Positions 1 through 9,487 of a stretch of 64,000 nt of DNA are shown piece by piece. The notes beneath the pieces were generated by a model. That model ran no database searches, was not told the origin of the DNA, and saw only the letters and a list, made by a program, of their open reading frames with translations. The DNA lies in assembly GCA_964431655.1 (NCBI GenBank), contig CAYSKJ010000001.1, positions 47,273 to 111,272 of the forward strand. The letters are read 5' to 3'. A program made the translations under genes and the position numbers. The DNA comes from CAYMEV01 sp964431655 [NCBI: uncultured bacterium]. Lineage in GTDB: Bacteria > CAYMEV01. The stretch's first letter is position 1, and each line of letters opens with the position of its first letter.

Positions 1-1793
1 TTGAACAGGGTTCAGGTATTGTGCATACAGCACCGGGGCACGGCCAGGAAGATTATCAGACCGGACAGAAATACAATATAGAAACCTTCTGCCCGGTGGA
101 TGAAAAGGGGAGATTCACCAGCGGATTCGCACCCTTTGAGGGGGTCAATGTCTTTGAATCAAACCCCGGTATAGTACAGATGCTCAAAGACAGGGGCATG
201 TTATTGAAAAGCGAGAGCTTTTCCCATTCCTATCCCCATTGCTGGAGATGCAAAAAACCTGTTATATTCAGGGCGACAGAGCAGTGGTTTATAAATATTG
301 ACCACAACGGCCTGAGAAAAAAAGCCCTGGACAGTATCCGGAGCGTTGACTGGATACCAGGCTGGGGTATGAACAGGATATATGCCATGATAGAGAACAG
401 ACCCGACTGGTGCATTTCAAGGCAGAGAAACTGGGGAGTTCCCATCGTTGCAGTAAAGTGCAGTGACTGCGGAGAGATAAGCATCGATGCTGACCTTATA
501 GACAGGGTAGCGGATATTGTTGAAAAAGAAGGTATAGGTATCTATTTTGAAAAGAATATAAGGGAAATAATCCCCGGTTTGAAATGCCCGCGGTGCGAAT
601 CGCATAATATAATACAGGAAGAGGACATACTGGATGTATGGTTTGAATCCGGGGTATCCCATAAGGCTGTTCTGACAACCAATGAGGAGCTGTCCTGGCC
701 TTCGGACCTGTATCTTGAAGGTAGCGACCAGCACAGGGGATGGTTCAATTCTTCCCTAATACTTTCACTGATATCGGAAAAGACCCCCCCTTACAGGCAG
801 GTACTGACCCATGGTTTTGTCGTTGATGAGCAGGGGAAAAAGATGTCCAAGTCTCTGGGTAATTTTATCAGCCATGAGGATATAATCGGAAAGTACGGCG
901 GAGACATACTTAGGATGTGGGTTGCATCCGAGGATTACAGGGAGGATATAAGGGTATCCAGAAACATCATTGACAATCTTTCGGAAAGCTACAGGAAGAT
1001 AAGAAACACCTTCCGCTTTGCACTTTCAAATCTCTATGATTTCAACCCTGATAAGGACATGGTAAGGCTTGAGAATATGACCGGCCTGGATAAATTCTAT
1101 TTTGAAAAGTATCTAGCTATTGCAGAAAGGATAAAATCTGCCTACGAGAAGTACAATTTCCATATTGTTGTCCAGAACCTTGTCAACTTTGCCAGCATTG
1201 ACCTGTCAAGCCAGTACCATGACATTATCAAGGACAGGCTCTATGTAAACAGGGCTGACAGCAGGGAGAGGAGGAGCACCCAGAGCTGCATATACAGGAT
1301 AATAAAGGGGCTTCTGACCCTTTCTTCCCCGATTCTGTCCTTTACAGCCGACGAAGCATGGCAGTATCTTCCTAAATCATCCAAAGATCCTGTCAGCGTT
1401 CATCTCTCCACTCTCGGGGAATATGGTTTTCATTTTGAAAAAACAGGTATTTTTGAGGACATTTTGAGCATAAGGTCTGCAGTATCCAAAAAGCTGGAAA
1501 TCCTGAGGAAAGAGAATGTAATCGGCTTGTCCCTGGATTCTCATGTGAGCATCAAAATACCTGCAAGGCTCTTTGAACAGCTCAATTGCATGAAAGATGA
1601 GCTGAAAGAGATATTGATGATATCGGAAATAGAGCTTGTTAAATCAGAGGAAAAAGAAAAGGATACTGTTGAGGAATCAATAGAAATATCTGCAAAAAAG
1701 CATGACGGGGAGAAATGCCCCCGATGCTGGCGGTATTTTTACAAAAGCCAGGAACTGTGTCCGAGATGTTCCTCCATAATAAAAGATATTTAG
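1..1793 (+). CDS. ileS: Isoleucyl-tRNA synthetase, copy 1 (5' end outside window)
   Basis: Class I synthetase that charges tRNA-Ile, cytoplasmic. The window opens inside the gene: the first whole codon (position 3) is residue 327 of the 922-residue protein seen complete at 23586. This part holds the end of the editing domain, the KMSKS loop (residues 606-610, position 840), the anticodon-binding domain and a C-terminal zinc finger (Cys 898, 901, 912, 915). It is first in a + strand run with lspA starting 2 bases after the stop. If the tandem repeat is real, the missing 5' part lies just left of the window and the gene is intact. Confidence 0.96.
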   Translation, partial: EQGSGIVHTAPGHGQEDYQTGQKYNIETFCPVDEKGRFTSGFAPFEGVNVFESNPGIVQMLKDRGMLLKSESFSHSYPHCWRCKKPVIFRATEQWFINIDHNGLRKKALDSIRSVDWIPGWGMNRIYAMIENRPDWCISRQRNWGVPIVAVKCSDCGEISIDADLIDRVADIVEKEGIGIYFEKNIREIIPGLKCPRCESHNIIQEEDILDVWFESGVSHKAVLTTNEELSWPSDLYLEGSDQHRGWFNSSLILSLISEKTPPYRQVLTHGFVVDEQGKKMSKSLGNFISHEDIIGKYGGDILRMWVASEDYREDIRVSRNIIDNLSESYRKIRNTFRFALSNLYDFNPDKDMVRLENMTGLDKFYFEKYLAIAERIKSAYEKYNFHIVVQNLVNFASIDLSSQYHDIIKDRLYVNRADSRERRSTQSCIYRIIKGLLTLSSPILSFTADEAWQYLPKSSKDPVSVHLSTLGEYGFHFEKTGIFEDILSIRSAVSKKLEILRKENVIGLSLDSHVSIKIPARLFEQLNCMKDELKEILMISEIELVKSEEKEKDTVEESIEISAKKHDGEKCPRCWRYFYKSQELCPRCSSIIKDI

Positions 1794-1794
1794 C

Positions 1795-2325
1795 ATGATG
1801 TTTAAGAAAAACCCTGCAGGGGCATTTGTGTTATTCCTGCTGTCAGTTGCTGTTATTGACCAGCTGAGCAAGTTTTATATTCTCAGGCTAAATGCTCTGG
1901 ACCCTGGGGCTCTGCTTTCGGGTATCCCTATAATAATCGGTTTCCTCGAGATAACCCTGACCTATAATCAGGGCATCATTTTTGGTTTTCTTGGGAATGC
2001 CAATAATCTGGTGATACTAACACTTAATATATTCATACTTGCAGGGGTATTTATCTTTGTTGCCATGGATATAAAAAGGGGCAGGACGGGGCTTTTATAT
2101 CTCGGGGGCTTCGGTCTGATTCTGGGAGGAGCCCTGGGGAATATCCTTGACAGGATAATTGTAGGAAAGGTCATAGATTTCATTAAGGTATATATAACAT
2201 CTGATTTTATATGGCCAATATTCAATATTGCCGATTCAGCAATAACCGTCGGAATAATCCTGGTATTTGCTGATATGATTTTTTTTGACAGGGAGAGTAA
2301 GATAAATGCACCCGATACTGCTTGA
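1795..2325 (+). CDS. lspA: Lipoprotein signal peptidase LspA, copy 1
   Basis: Inner-membrane aspartyl protease that removes the signal peptide of prolipoproteins after Lgt has lipidated the cysteine. It has 176 residues, normal for the family, with four hydrophobic segments. The two catalytic aspartates are visible as D128 (in VIDF) and D147 (in NIADS). The start follows the ileS stop almost directly, and the 3' end overlaps the lgt start by 20 bases, so coupled translation is likely. ATG 1795 and ATG 1798 are both possible starts. Confidence 0.96.
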   Translation: MMFKKNPAGAFVLFLLSVAVIDQLSKFYILRLNALDPGALLSGIPIIIGFLEITLTYNQGIIFGFLGNANNLVILTLNIFILAGVFIFVAMDIKRGRTGLLYLGGFGLILGGALGNILDRIIVGKVIDFIKVYITSDFIWPIFNIADSAITVGIILVFADMIFFDRESKINAPDTA

Positions 2326-3082
2326 TCTTGGATTTATAAGGCTCCATACCTATGGTTTCTGTATTTCACTGGGTGTAGTGGCTGCTTTATTGCTGGCCAT
2401 AAAGCTGGGCAGGTCCTTTGATATAAGCAGGGATTTCATACTGGATCTTACGATAAAACTGCTTATATCGGGGATCATTGGCTCGAAAATCCTCTATATC
2501 ATGGTATATTACCAGGAATTTATCCAGGAACCTGTCAGGATAATCAGGGATTTCAGGTCTGGATTTGTTTTTTTCGGGGGACTTATCCTTGCATTTATAA
2601 TGGGCTATCTGCATGTCAGAAAGAGTAAATACAGGATGGGCAATCTTTTTGATGTTTTCGCCCCTGCATTGGCCCTTGCCCATTCCTTTGGAAGGCTCGG
2701 GTGCACCATGGCTGGATGCTGTTATGGAAAGGCGGTGCCCCATGATGCCTTTTATACCCTGCGTTTCTGCCATCCTGAAACCATTGCCTGTCCTGTATGC
2801 AGGCCTCTTATTGCGACACAGCCCATAAGTTCGATATTTCTCTTTCTGCTGTCGATGCTTATGCTATCTCTTTTTTTTAAATGGAAAAAGCGTTATCCTG
2901 GAAGCCTATTATTTATCTATGCATCAACTTATTCCCTTTTCAGGTTTATTATTGAGTTTTTCCGCGGTGATGACCGCGGGTTCCTTTTCGGGCTTTCAAC
3001 ATCCCAGGTCATCAGCATGGCTGTATTTCCGGCAGCCATTTACCTTCTTTTCAAATATAATATACGCAGAAAGAAACCATGA
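2306..3082 (+). CDS. lgt: Prolipoprotein diacylglyceryl transferase, Lgt family, copy 1
   Basis: Transfers diacylglycerol from phosphatidylglycerol to the lipobox cysteine of prolipoproteins, the first step of lipoprotein maturation in the inner membrane. It has 258 residues and about seven hydrophobic segments. The conserved Arg-Gly core is present as GRLGCTMAGCCYG (129-141), and a late FRFIIEFFR motif (212-220) matches the family. The classical GNFxNGE part of the signature is replaced by a Cys-rich version. Its neighbour lspA performs the next step, which supports the call. It overlaps the next gene by 4 bases (ATGA). Confidence 0.88.
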   Translation: MHPILLDLGFIRLHTYGFCISLGVVAALLLAIKLGRSFDISRDFILDLTIKLLISGIIGSKILYIMVYYQEFIQEPVRIIRDFRSGFVFFGGLILAFIMGYLHVRKSKYRMGNLFDVFAPALALAHSFGRLGCTMAGCCYGKAVPHDAFYTLRFCHPETIACPVCRPLIATQPISSIFLFLLSMLMLSLFFKWKKRYPGSLLFIYASTYSLFRFIIEFFRGDDRGFLFGLSTSQVISMAVFPAAIYLLFKYNIRRKKP

Positions 3083-4068
3083 GTGCGGATATCCCGACAA
3101 AAGGGTCTGTTATGTGCCGAAAACCCGGCAGTGAATTATCAGGTCTCAGGCTTGATATTGCTCTTTCAGAAATGGATCCGGGTATTTCAAGGAATTTTGC
3201 ACAATATCTTATAATATCCGGATATGTTTTTGTCAATGGCAGGCAGGAAATTCGCAAATCCCAGAGACTGAATGCTGAAGATATCGTAGAGGTCTTGGAA
3301 TATGAAAAAAAATCTGATGCCGTTCCCCTGCCAAAAAAAGCAGAGCTGAATATACTGTATCAGGATGAATTCCTTCTGGTCATTGACAAGCCTTCAGGTC
3401 TAACAGTCCATCCAGGATCCGGCAATACCCAGGACACCCTTGTTAATGCCCTGCTCTATTACCGGGAAATGTTCAGCATACGCCTTTCAGATATGCAGGG
3501 CATATCCCGGTGCGGTATAGTGCACAGGCTTGACAAGGATACATCCGGTGCCATGCTTATTGCCAAGGAAAATGAGGCGCACCTTAAGCTTCAAGGACTG
3601 TTCAAGGAGCGCAGGGTCAAGAAGGAATACCTTGCGGTGGTATGGGGCGAGATAATGCCGAACGAACTTATAATTGACAGCCCTATTGGAAGGCACCCCA
3701 AAAACAGGCTTAAATTTTCATCAAAATCATCCTTTCCGAAGGATGCATTTACAAAAGTGAGGGTATTCAGCCGTTTCAACGGATTCAGCCTCATTAAGGC
3801 CTATCCCCTTACCGGCCGGACCCACCAGATCCGTGTTCACATGAAAGAGGCCGGGTTTCCCATTGTCGGAGATAAAGTATATTCTGCCAAAAGGACACAG
3901 AGTATGGAGAAATATTTTGCCAGAAACAGTACGGTTTTAAGACTGATGCTTCACAGTCAAAGGATTTTATTTCCCCATCCCTTTAAAAGTGATATATTAA
4001 TTATCAGTTCACCGGTTCCAGCTGATTACAGGGAGTGTTTAAGGGTTTTAAGGCATTATAATGGTTAG
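3079..4068 (+). CDS. RluD/RluA-family pseudouridine synthase, copy 1
   Basis: Isomerises uridine to pseudouridine in RNA, most likely 23S rRNA. An N-terminal S4 RNA-binding domain (about 20-80) is followed by the catalytic domain with HRLDKDTSG (149-157, catalytic D152) and a later TGRTHQIRVHM motif. The 329-residue length fits the RluC/RluD group; the exact target uridine cannot be told. The ATG overlaps the lgt stop. An alternative ATG at 3112 would still keep the S4 domain. The 3' end overlaps the sensor kinase by 8 bases. Confidence 0.9.
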   Translation: MSADIPTKGSVMCRKPGSELSGLRLDIALSEMDPGISRNFAQYLIISGYVFVNGRQEIRKSQRLNAEDIVEVLEYEKKSDAVPLPKKAELNILYQDEFLLVIDKPSGLTVHPGSGNTQDTLVNALLYYREMFSIRLSDMQGISRCGIVHRLDKDTSGAMLIAKENEAHLKLQGLFKERRVKKEYLAVVWGEIMPNELIIDSPIGRHPKNRLKFSSKSSFPKDAFTKVRVFSRFNGFSLIKAYPLTGRTHQIRVHMKEAGFPIVGDKVYSAKRTQSMEKYFARNSTVLRLMLHSQRILFPHPFKSDILIISSPVPADYRECLRVLRHYNG

Positions 4069-5314
4069 AGTCCTAATAGTCGATGATTCAGAAATTATCC
4101 GGAAACAGCTCAGGGCATTTCTGGAGACGAAGAAGCGCTATGAGGTTCAGGAGGCTTCAGACGGCCTGGAAGCAATACAAAAGCTGAAGGCTGACCCTGA
4201 TTTTGACATCATTGCCCTTGATGTCGAGATGCCGCGTCTTAACGGGCTGGAAACCCTCAGGGGAATATCTTCCATGGATCTGGATGCTGTGTGTATCATG
4301 ATAACATCAAGGAGTGACTTTAATACCGTAATACAGGCCGTACGTCAAGGAGCCTATGATTATGTTACAAAACCCATTGATTTTGAAAACCTCCTTCTTG
4401 TAATTGATCGCGCCCTGGAGAAAAGGGCTCTGGAAAAGGAGAACAAGAGGCTGATTGATGATCTGCAGAAGATGAACAGCAATCTTACCCAGCTGGTAAG
4501 GCAGAGAACAAAACATCTTGCAGAAGCGGAACAGAAGGCCAGAACCTATGCCAACCAGCTTGAAAAGGCCTATGAAGAGCTTAAAAGCCTTGATAAAATG
4601 AAGGGCGATTTTATTTCCCTTGCCTCCCACGAGCTCCGGACGCCTCTTGTTCTTATCAAGGGCTACAGCGAGATACTTCTAAGGAAAAGATACGGGCATA
4701 TGTCGGAGCAGGTAGAGAATGCCCTGAAGATACAGAGCGAGAATATAGAAAAACTCAGTGAGATAATAAATGAAATATTAATGATAAATAACCTTGAGAT
4801 TCTCGAGAATATCTACAAAGAAGAAAATATTGACATTAATCCGGTCCTTGTGGAGGCCTATGAGTCATTAAAGGAATTTATAAATCTCCGCAATCAGGTC
4901 TTCAAGTCCGAGATCAGTGAAATCCCCCTTATTGTAAAAGGCAATAATAAACTGCTTTTTTATGCTGTCCATAACCTTCTTATCAATGCCATCAAATTTA
5001 CCCCCGATGGCGGTGTAATAGTATTAAGAAGCGCAATGAAGAATTCAGAAAGCCCTTCCAAAGCCCTGATATCTGTCTCTGATACAGGCATAGGCATCCC
5101 CCAGGAATCTCTGGAAAAAATATTTACCCCTTTTTACGAAGTAAAGGATATTAAGTACCACAGCTCAGGAAAATTTCAGTTCCTTTCCGGAGGGCTCGGA
5201 GTAGGACTGTCTATAGCAAAAAACATTGTAAACCAGCATTCAGGCAGGATTGCTGTAGAAAGCTCCCTGGGAAAGGGAAGTACCTTCTATATCACCCTTC
5301 CCCTCGTGAAATAA
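4061..5314 (+). CDS. Hybrid response regulator-histidine kinase, copy 1
   Basis: Two-component protein of 417 residues with the receiver domain first. The receiver has acidic pair D8-D9, phospho-acceptor D54, T82 and K104. A coiled coil (about 115-180) leads to a HisKA domain with H190 in ASHELRTP, then an ATPase domain with N box (305-313), G1 DTGIGIP (341-347) and G2 GGLGVGLS (377-384). There is no membrane segment, so it should act in the cytoplasm, taking phosphate or signals from another kinase. No DNA-binding output domain and no cognate partner is nearby. Confidence 0.93.
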   Translation: MVRVLIVDDSEIIRKQLRAFLETKKRYEVQEASDGLEAIQKLKADPDFDIIALDVEMPRLNGLETLRGISSMDLDAVCIMITSRSDFNTVIQAVRQGAYDYVTKPIDFENLLLVIDRALEKRALEKENKRLIDDLQKMNSNLTQLVRQRTKHLAEAEQKARTYANQLEKAYEELKSLDKMKGDFISLASHELRTPLVLIKGYSEILLRKRYGHMSEQVENALKIQSENIEKLSEIINEILMINNLEILENIYKEENIDINPVLVEAYESLKEFINLRNQVFKSEISEIPLIVKGNNKLLFYAVHNLLINAIKFTPDGGVIVLRSAMKNSESPSKALISVSDTGIGIPQESLEKIFTPFYEVKDIKYHSSGKFQFLSGGLGVGLSIAKNIVNQHSGRIAVESSLGKGSTFYITLPLVK

Positions 5315-5411
5315 CCCCTTTTCCCGCAGGGAACACCTCTGATAAATATTGACAACAGGTCCAATCAAAATAGGATTAGACTGTAGCTTCAATATAAAAG
5401 GGTGTCATCCT

Positions 5412-8400
5412 ATGTACGCAGGCATCGATGCAGGTTCGCTGTCATTCAAAATTGTCCTGGCTGAAGATGAGGGGCTCCTGAGAAAAACGGTTTATCATGA
5501 AGGAGAGCCCCTAAAAGCATTCAATAGTATTCTTGAGCAATTCAGGCTGGATAACGCAGTCATTACCGGCAGATATGGCGCGCTTATTTCCGGCAGGTAC
5601 AGAATACCTTCCGCTGACCCTGTCAGAGCCCTGCTTTACAACCAGCAGTCCAGTGTAAGCCGGATTGTGGATATCGGTGCATCCAGACTCTCCATGATAG
5701 AGCTTAAGGGGAAAAAGTTCCACAGGTTAAATACCAATTCCCTTTGTGCATCAGGAACAGGTGCCTTCCTTGACCAGCAGATGAAACGGATGGGACTGGA
5801 TTACAGCATGCTGGAAGGCATTGACTTCATTGAAGACCCCCCTTCCATTGCAACCCGTTGTGCAGTCTTTGCAAAAAGCGACCTTATACACAGACAGCAG
5901 GAGGGTTACCCGGTAAAGATGCTGTGGAACGGCCTGGTGCGTGGAATGGCTGAATCAGCATTTTCCACCCTTTTCAGGGGGAAAAATATCAGCGGGGACA
6001 TTCTTCTGATAGGCGGTCTGGCAAACAACCGCATATTTGCAGAATACCTTAAAAGGCTCTGCGATCCAGCTTGTCTTGTAGTTCCCCAGTATTCATCCTA
6101 TTACCAGGCTGAGTCAAACCTCCTTTACTGTCAGAATAATAAGGAGCATAAAAAATATTTTTCTATCCCCGGAATTGCAAAAACCCGGGAAAAGCCGCTT
6201 TTAATTGAAACAGAAAAAATAGAAGGGCATTTCTGGGAAATGGACTGCTACGGCAATGAGGCTGATATATATTCACTTAAAAAGGGACTGAAAGAAGAAG
6301 TCTTTATCGGGGTGGATATCGGCTCCACCAGCACCAAGCTCGTTGCCGGCGACAGGAATGGAAAGATACTTTTTGGACTTTATAACCGGACCGGGGGCAG
6401 GCCTGTTGAAGCTATGAAAAACCTTCTCAGGGGTATAAAAAGGCTTATTCATGAGTACTCCCTGGAACTTCGGATAAAAGCCATCGGGACCACAGGAAGC
6501 GGGAGAAAACTGGTAGGGCATTTTATCGGAGCCGATATGATAATAAATGAGATTACAGCCCATTTAAAAGGAGCAGTCAAGGAATACCCGCGCATACAGA
6601 CGATTTTTGAGATAGGAGGCCAGGATTCCAAGTATATATCGGTTGAGGACGGCTGGATGAAAGATGCCAGTATGAACTATGTATGTGCCGCCGGCACAGG
6701 ATCTTTCATAGAGGAACAAGCGCTGAACCTCGGCCTGAAACTGGAAGATATAGAAAAGCTTTGCAACGGAGTCAGCCCTCCGGTATCCAGCGACCGGTGC
6801 ACCGTTTTCATGGAGCAGGATGCTGTTCAGCTTCTTATAAACGGTTTTTCAAAGAGCGAAGTAATGGCCAGCATGCTTTATTCTGTATGCAGGAATTATC
6901 TTCACAGGGTTGTGCAGTCAAGACCTGTCAGGGAACCAGTTCTCTTTCTGGGTGCTACATCGAAAAATAAAGGTCTGGTCAGGGCTTTTGAAAATATCAT
7001 GCAGAAAAGGGTATATACATCTGTCTATGGCCATATAACCGGTGCTATAGGTGTTGCAGAGGCTCTAAGGAAAACCCCCCCCCTTGAAACAAGATTCCGG
7101 GGGCTGGGTATCAGCGAAGCCGAAGTGGATCTGTCAGAGGCCAACTGCGGGCTGTGTGCCAACAGATGCAGGATTACACATATGAATATGCCTTCCCTGG
7201 GCAAGGCCTTGAGCTGGGGCTATATGTGCGGTAAAGAGCCCGAAGAAACATCAGCCAGGAAAGTTCATGCCCTGAGATATTTAAAAGAGCTTGAATCCTC
7301 CACCTTTGATTCAACAGAAAAAAGAAACGCCGGGGATGCCGTCTATTACCCCAGAGCCCTGCAGTTCTATTCCCATTATCCCCTGTGGGAGCATTTTTTC
7401 AAACAGCTTGGCATCAATATTATACCCTCCATGCAGTCAGGGGATAAAACAGCCCGGCTGAGCAGGGAGTATGCCATATCCGATTTCTGCTATCCCCTCA
7501 AGCTTTCCATCGGCCATGTCGTGAACCTGGTAAAGGATAATAAAATGCCTGTATTTCTGCCCTGCAATATACAGGATACCCCTAACCCGAAGACCAGGAA
7601 GAGCCATTTCTGCCCGATCAGCCAGGGACTTCCGTCAATAATAAAAAATACCCTCCAGTACAATAATCTACCGAGTGATTTTCTCTTAAGCCCGGTTGTA
7701 GATTTTGAAAAAAGCCTGGAGGAAAACTCTGAAAGTATCTGCAGAGAGCTTCGCAGGCATTTCAGCTTTTCCCGTAAATCAGTAAAGGAAGCCTTCAGAA
7801 AAGCAGTCATATACTATGATAGCATGATCTTGAAAAGAATAAAAAGGGGCAGGGAGATTATTACAGAGCATCGTAAAAAGAAAGTCAATAGCCTGGTTCT
7901 GCTGGGAAGGCCTTATAATATCTTTGACGGGGTTTTGAACCAGAAAATTCCCAGGAGCTTAAGCCGGTTCGGCCTTGATATTATCCCGGGAGATTTCATC
8001 CCGGTTGAGCGTTCTGACATAGGACCCGATACCTCTGACCTGTACTGGGCCTATAGCCAGCATCTTGCAGCATGTGCAGAATTCATCCGGGATGAGCCGG
8101 GGCTTTATCCGGTATACCTGACAAATTTCAGCTGCGGTCCTGATTCTTTTCTCTTAAGTCTTCTGGAAAAGATTATGGGTAAAAAACCCTTCCTGGTGCT
8201 GGAGCTTGATGAGCTCGGAGGTGATGCCGGCTATATTACAAGGCTGGAAGCCTTCTATGACAGGATAGAGGCCTGCAGGAACAGATCCCCGGAGAAAGAG
8301 GAAAAGCCTTCCCTGAAGATTAATCTTTGCAGGAGCATAAACGGCCACCGCCTGTTCATACCCCCTATGCACCCCTTTGCCACAAAACTGCTGAGCCATG

Positions 8401-9482
8401 CCTTCAGGGCCTTTGACATTGAGGCGGTGGCAATGCTTAAGGAGGATATGCATACCTTTTCCCTGGGCAGGTCTGTTGTAAGGGGTTCTGAATGCATGCC
8501 GGCAGCATCCACCATCGGTTCTTTTCTGCATTATATTGAAAGCTCCAGAGTCAGGGGAAAGGCGAAAAACCTGCTGTTTATGCCCTGCACCTCAGGCCCC
8601 TGCAGATTCGGACAGTATGCAAGGCTTCATGGCAGTATCATAAGTGACCGTGGTATTGATGCTGAAGTTTTTTCGCCTTCAAGCGAGGATAATTACGGCA
8701 GTCTCGGGGGCAGACTGCGTATACACCTCCTCAAAAGCGTTATAGTTGCAGATGTCCTTACGAAGCTGGGTTGCGCATTAAGGCCATGGGAGACAAAAGG
8801 CGGGGAAACGGATGCCATAATAGCAAAATATACCGGTCTGCTGGCTGAGGCCTTTGAAAAGAGGGCGGATATATGTAAGCTTCTCAAATCTCTCAGCAGG
8901 GATCTTCATTCGGTGAATACGGACAGGAAAAAGAAAAAGCCTCTTATAGGAATTGTTGGAGAGATATATGTCAGGAATTCCCCCTTTTCCAATAATAATC
9001 TCATTGGCAATATAGAGAAAAACGGCGGGGAGGCATGGCTCTGCTCATCCCTGGAATGGATGTATTATACAGGCTATATATGGCGTCTGGGCCGCAGGAC
9101 TCTCTGCAGTCTGCTTAAAAACTCTCTTTCAGCCAGGATCCTGAGTTTCCTGGAACACCGTTACATGAACATATTCAGCGATATGCTTAAGAGCAGAAGG
9201 GAACCCGATATAACTCAGATTCTTGATGCTGGAAAGGAATACATACCTCTGGAGTTTACGGGTGAAGCCATACTGACTATCGGCAGAGGCATTCATTTTA
9301 TAAAACAGGGAGCCGACATGATAGTGAATGTTTCGCCTTTTACATGCATGCCCGGCGCTATAAGCAGTGCTATCTTCAGAAATATATCAAAGATATACAA
9401 AGTGCCGGTCATATCGGTCTTTTATGACGGAGAGACTGATTTTAACGAACTTTTAAGCACATATATAAATAATATAAATTGA
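5412..9482 (+). CDS. Fused BadF/BadG-type CoA-enzyme activase with dehydratase-like C-terminus, copy 1
   Basis: Large protein (1356 residues) with two ASKHA ATPase domains of the HgdC/BadF kind, a DUF2229-like middle and a C-terminal part like the HgdB dehydratase component. Domain 1 has GIDAGS (4-9) and Cys 112 and 150. Domain 2 has GVDIGSTSTK (300-309), GGQDSK, and Cys 425 and 463, the positions that hold the iron-sulphur cluster in HgdC. A further Cys cluster is at 579/582/586. Family members drive ATP-dependent low-potential electron transfer; the substrate of this large fused type is not known. ATG 5412 is chosen because the family motif MYAGIDAG starts there; an in-frame TTG at 5349 adds 21 unrelated residues. 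Confidence 0.88.
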   Translation: MYAGIDAGSLSFKIVLAEDEGLLRKTVYHEGEPLKAFNSILEQFRLDNAVITGRYGALISGRYRIPSADPVRALLYNQQSSVSRIVDIGASRLSMIELKGKKFHRLNTNSLCASGTGAFLDQQMKRMGLDYSMLEGIDFIEDPPSIATRCAVFAKSDLIHRQQEGYPVKMLWNGLVRGMAESAFSTLFRGKNISGDILLIGGLANNRIFAEYLKRLCDPACLVVPQYSSYYQAESNLLYCQNNKEHKKYFSIPGIAKTREKPLLIETEKIEGHFWEMDCYGNEADIYSLKKGLKEEVFIGVDIGSTSTKLVAGDRNGKILFGLYNRTGGRPVEAMKNLLRGIKRLIHEYSLELRIKAIGTTGSGRKLVGHFIGADMIINEITAHLKGAVKEYPRIQTIFEIGGQDSKYISVEDGWMKDASMNYVCAAGTGSFIEEQALNLGLKLEDIEKLCNGVSPPVSSDRCTVFMEQDAVQLLINGFSKSEVMASMLYSVCRNYLHRVVQSRPVREPVLFLGATSKNKGLVRAFENIMQKRVYTSVYGHITGAIGVAEALRKTPPLETRFRGLGISEAEVDLSEANCGLCANRCRITHMNMPSLGKALSWGYMCGKEPEETSARKVHALRYLKELESSTFDSTEKRNAGDAVYYPRALQFYSHYPLWEHFFKQLGINIIPSMQSGDKTARLSREYAISDFCYPLKLSIGHVVNLVKDNKMPVFLPCNIQDTPNPKTRKSHFCPISQGLPSIIKNTLQYNNLPSDFLLSPVVDFEKSLEENSESICRELRRHFSFSRKSVKEAFRKAVIYYDSMILKRIKRGREIITEHRKKKVNSLVLLGRPYNIFDGVLNQKIPRSLSRFGLDIIPGDFIPVERSDIGPDTSDLYWAYSQHLAACAEFIRDEPGLYPVYLTNFSCGPDSFLLSLLEKIMGKKPFLVLELDELGGDAGYITRLEAFYDRIEACRNRSPEKEEKPSLKINLCRSINGHRLFIPPMHPFATKLLSHAFRAFDIEAVAMLKEDMHTFSLGRSVVRGSECMPAASTIGSFLHYIESSRVRGKAKNLLFMPCTSGPCRFGQYARLHGSIISDRGIDAEVFSPSSEDNYGSLGGRLRIHLLKSVIVADVLTKLGCALRPWETKGGETDAIIAKYTGLLAEAFEKRADICKLLKSLSRDLHSVNTDRKKKKPLIGIVGEIYVRNSPFSNNNLIGNIEKNGGEAWLCSSLEWMYYTGYIWRLGRRTLCSLLKNSLSARILSFLEHRYMNIFSDMLKSRREPDITQILDAGKEYIPLEFTGEAILTIGRGIHFIKQGADMIVNVSPFTCMPGAISSAIFRNISKIYKVPVISVFYDGETDFNELLSTYINNIN

Positions 9483-9487
9483 AAGCA

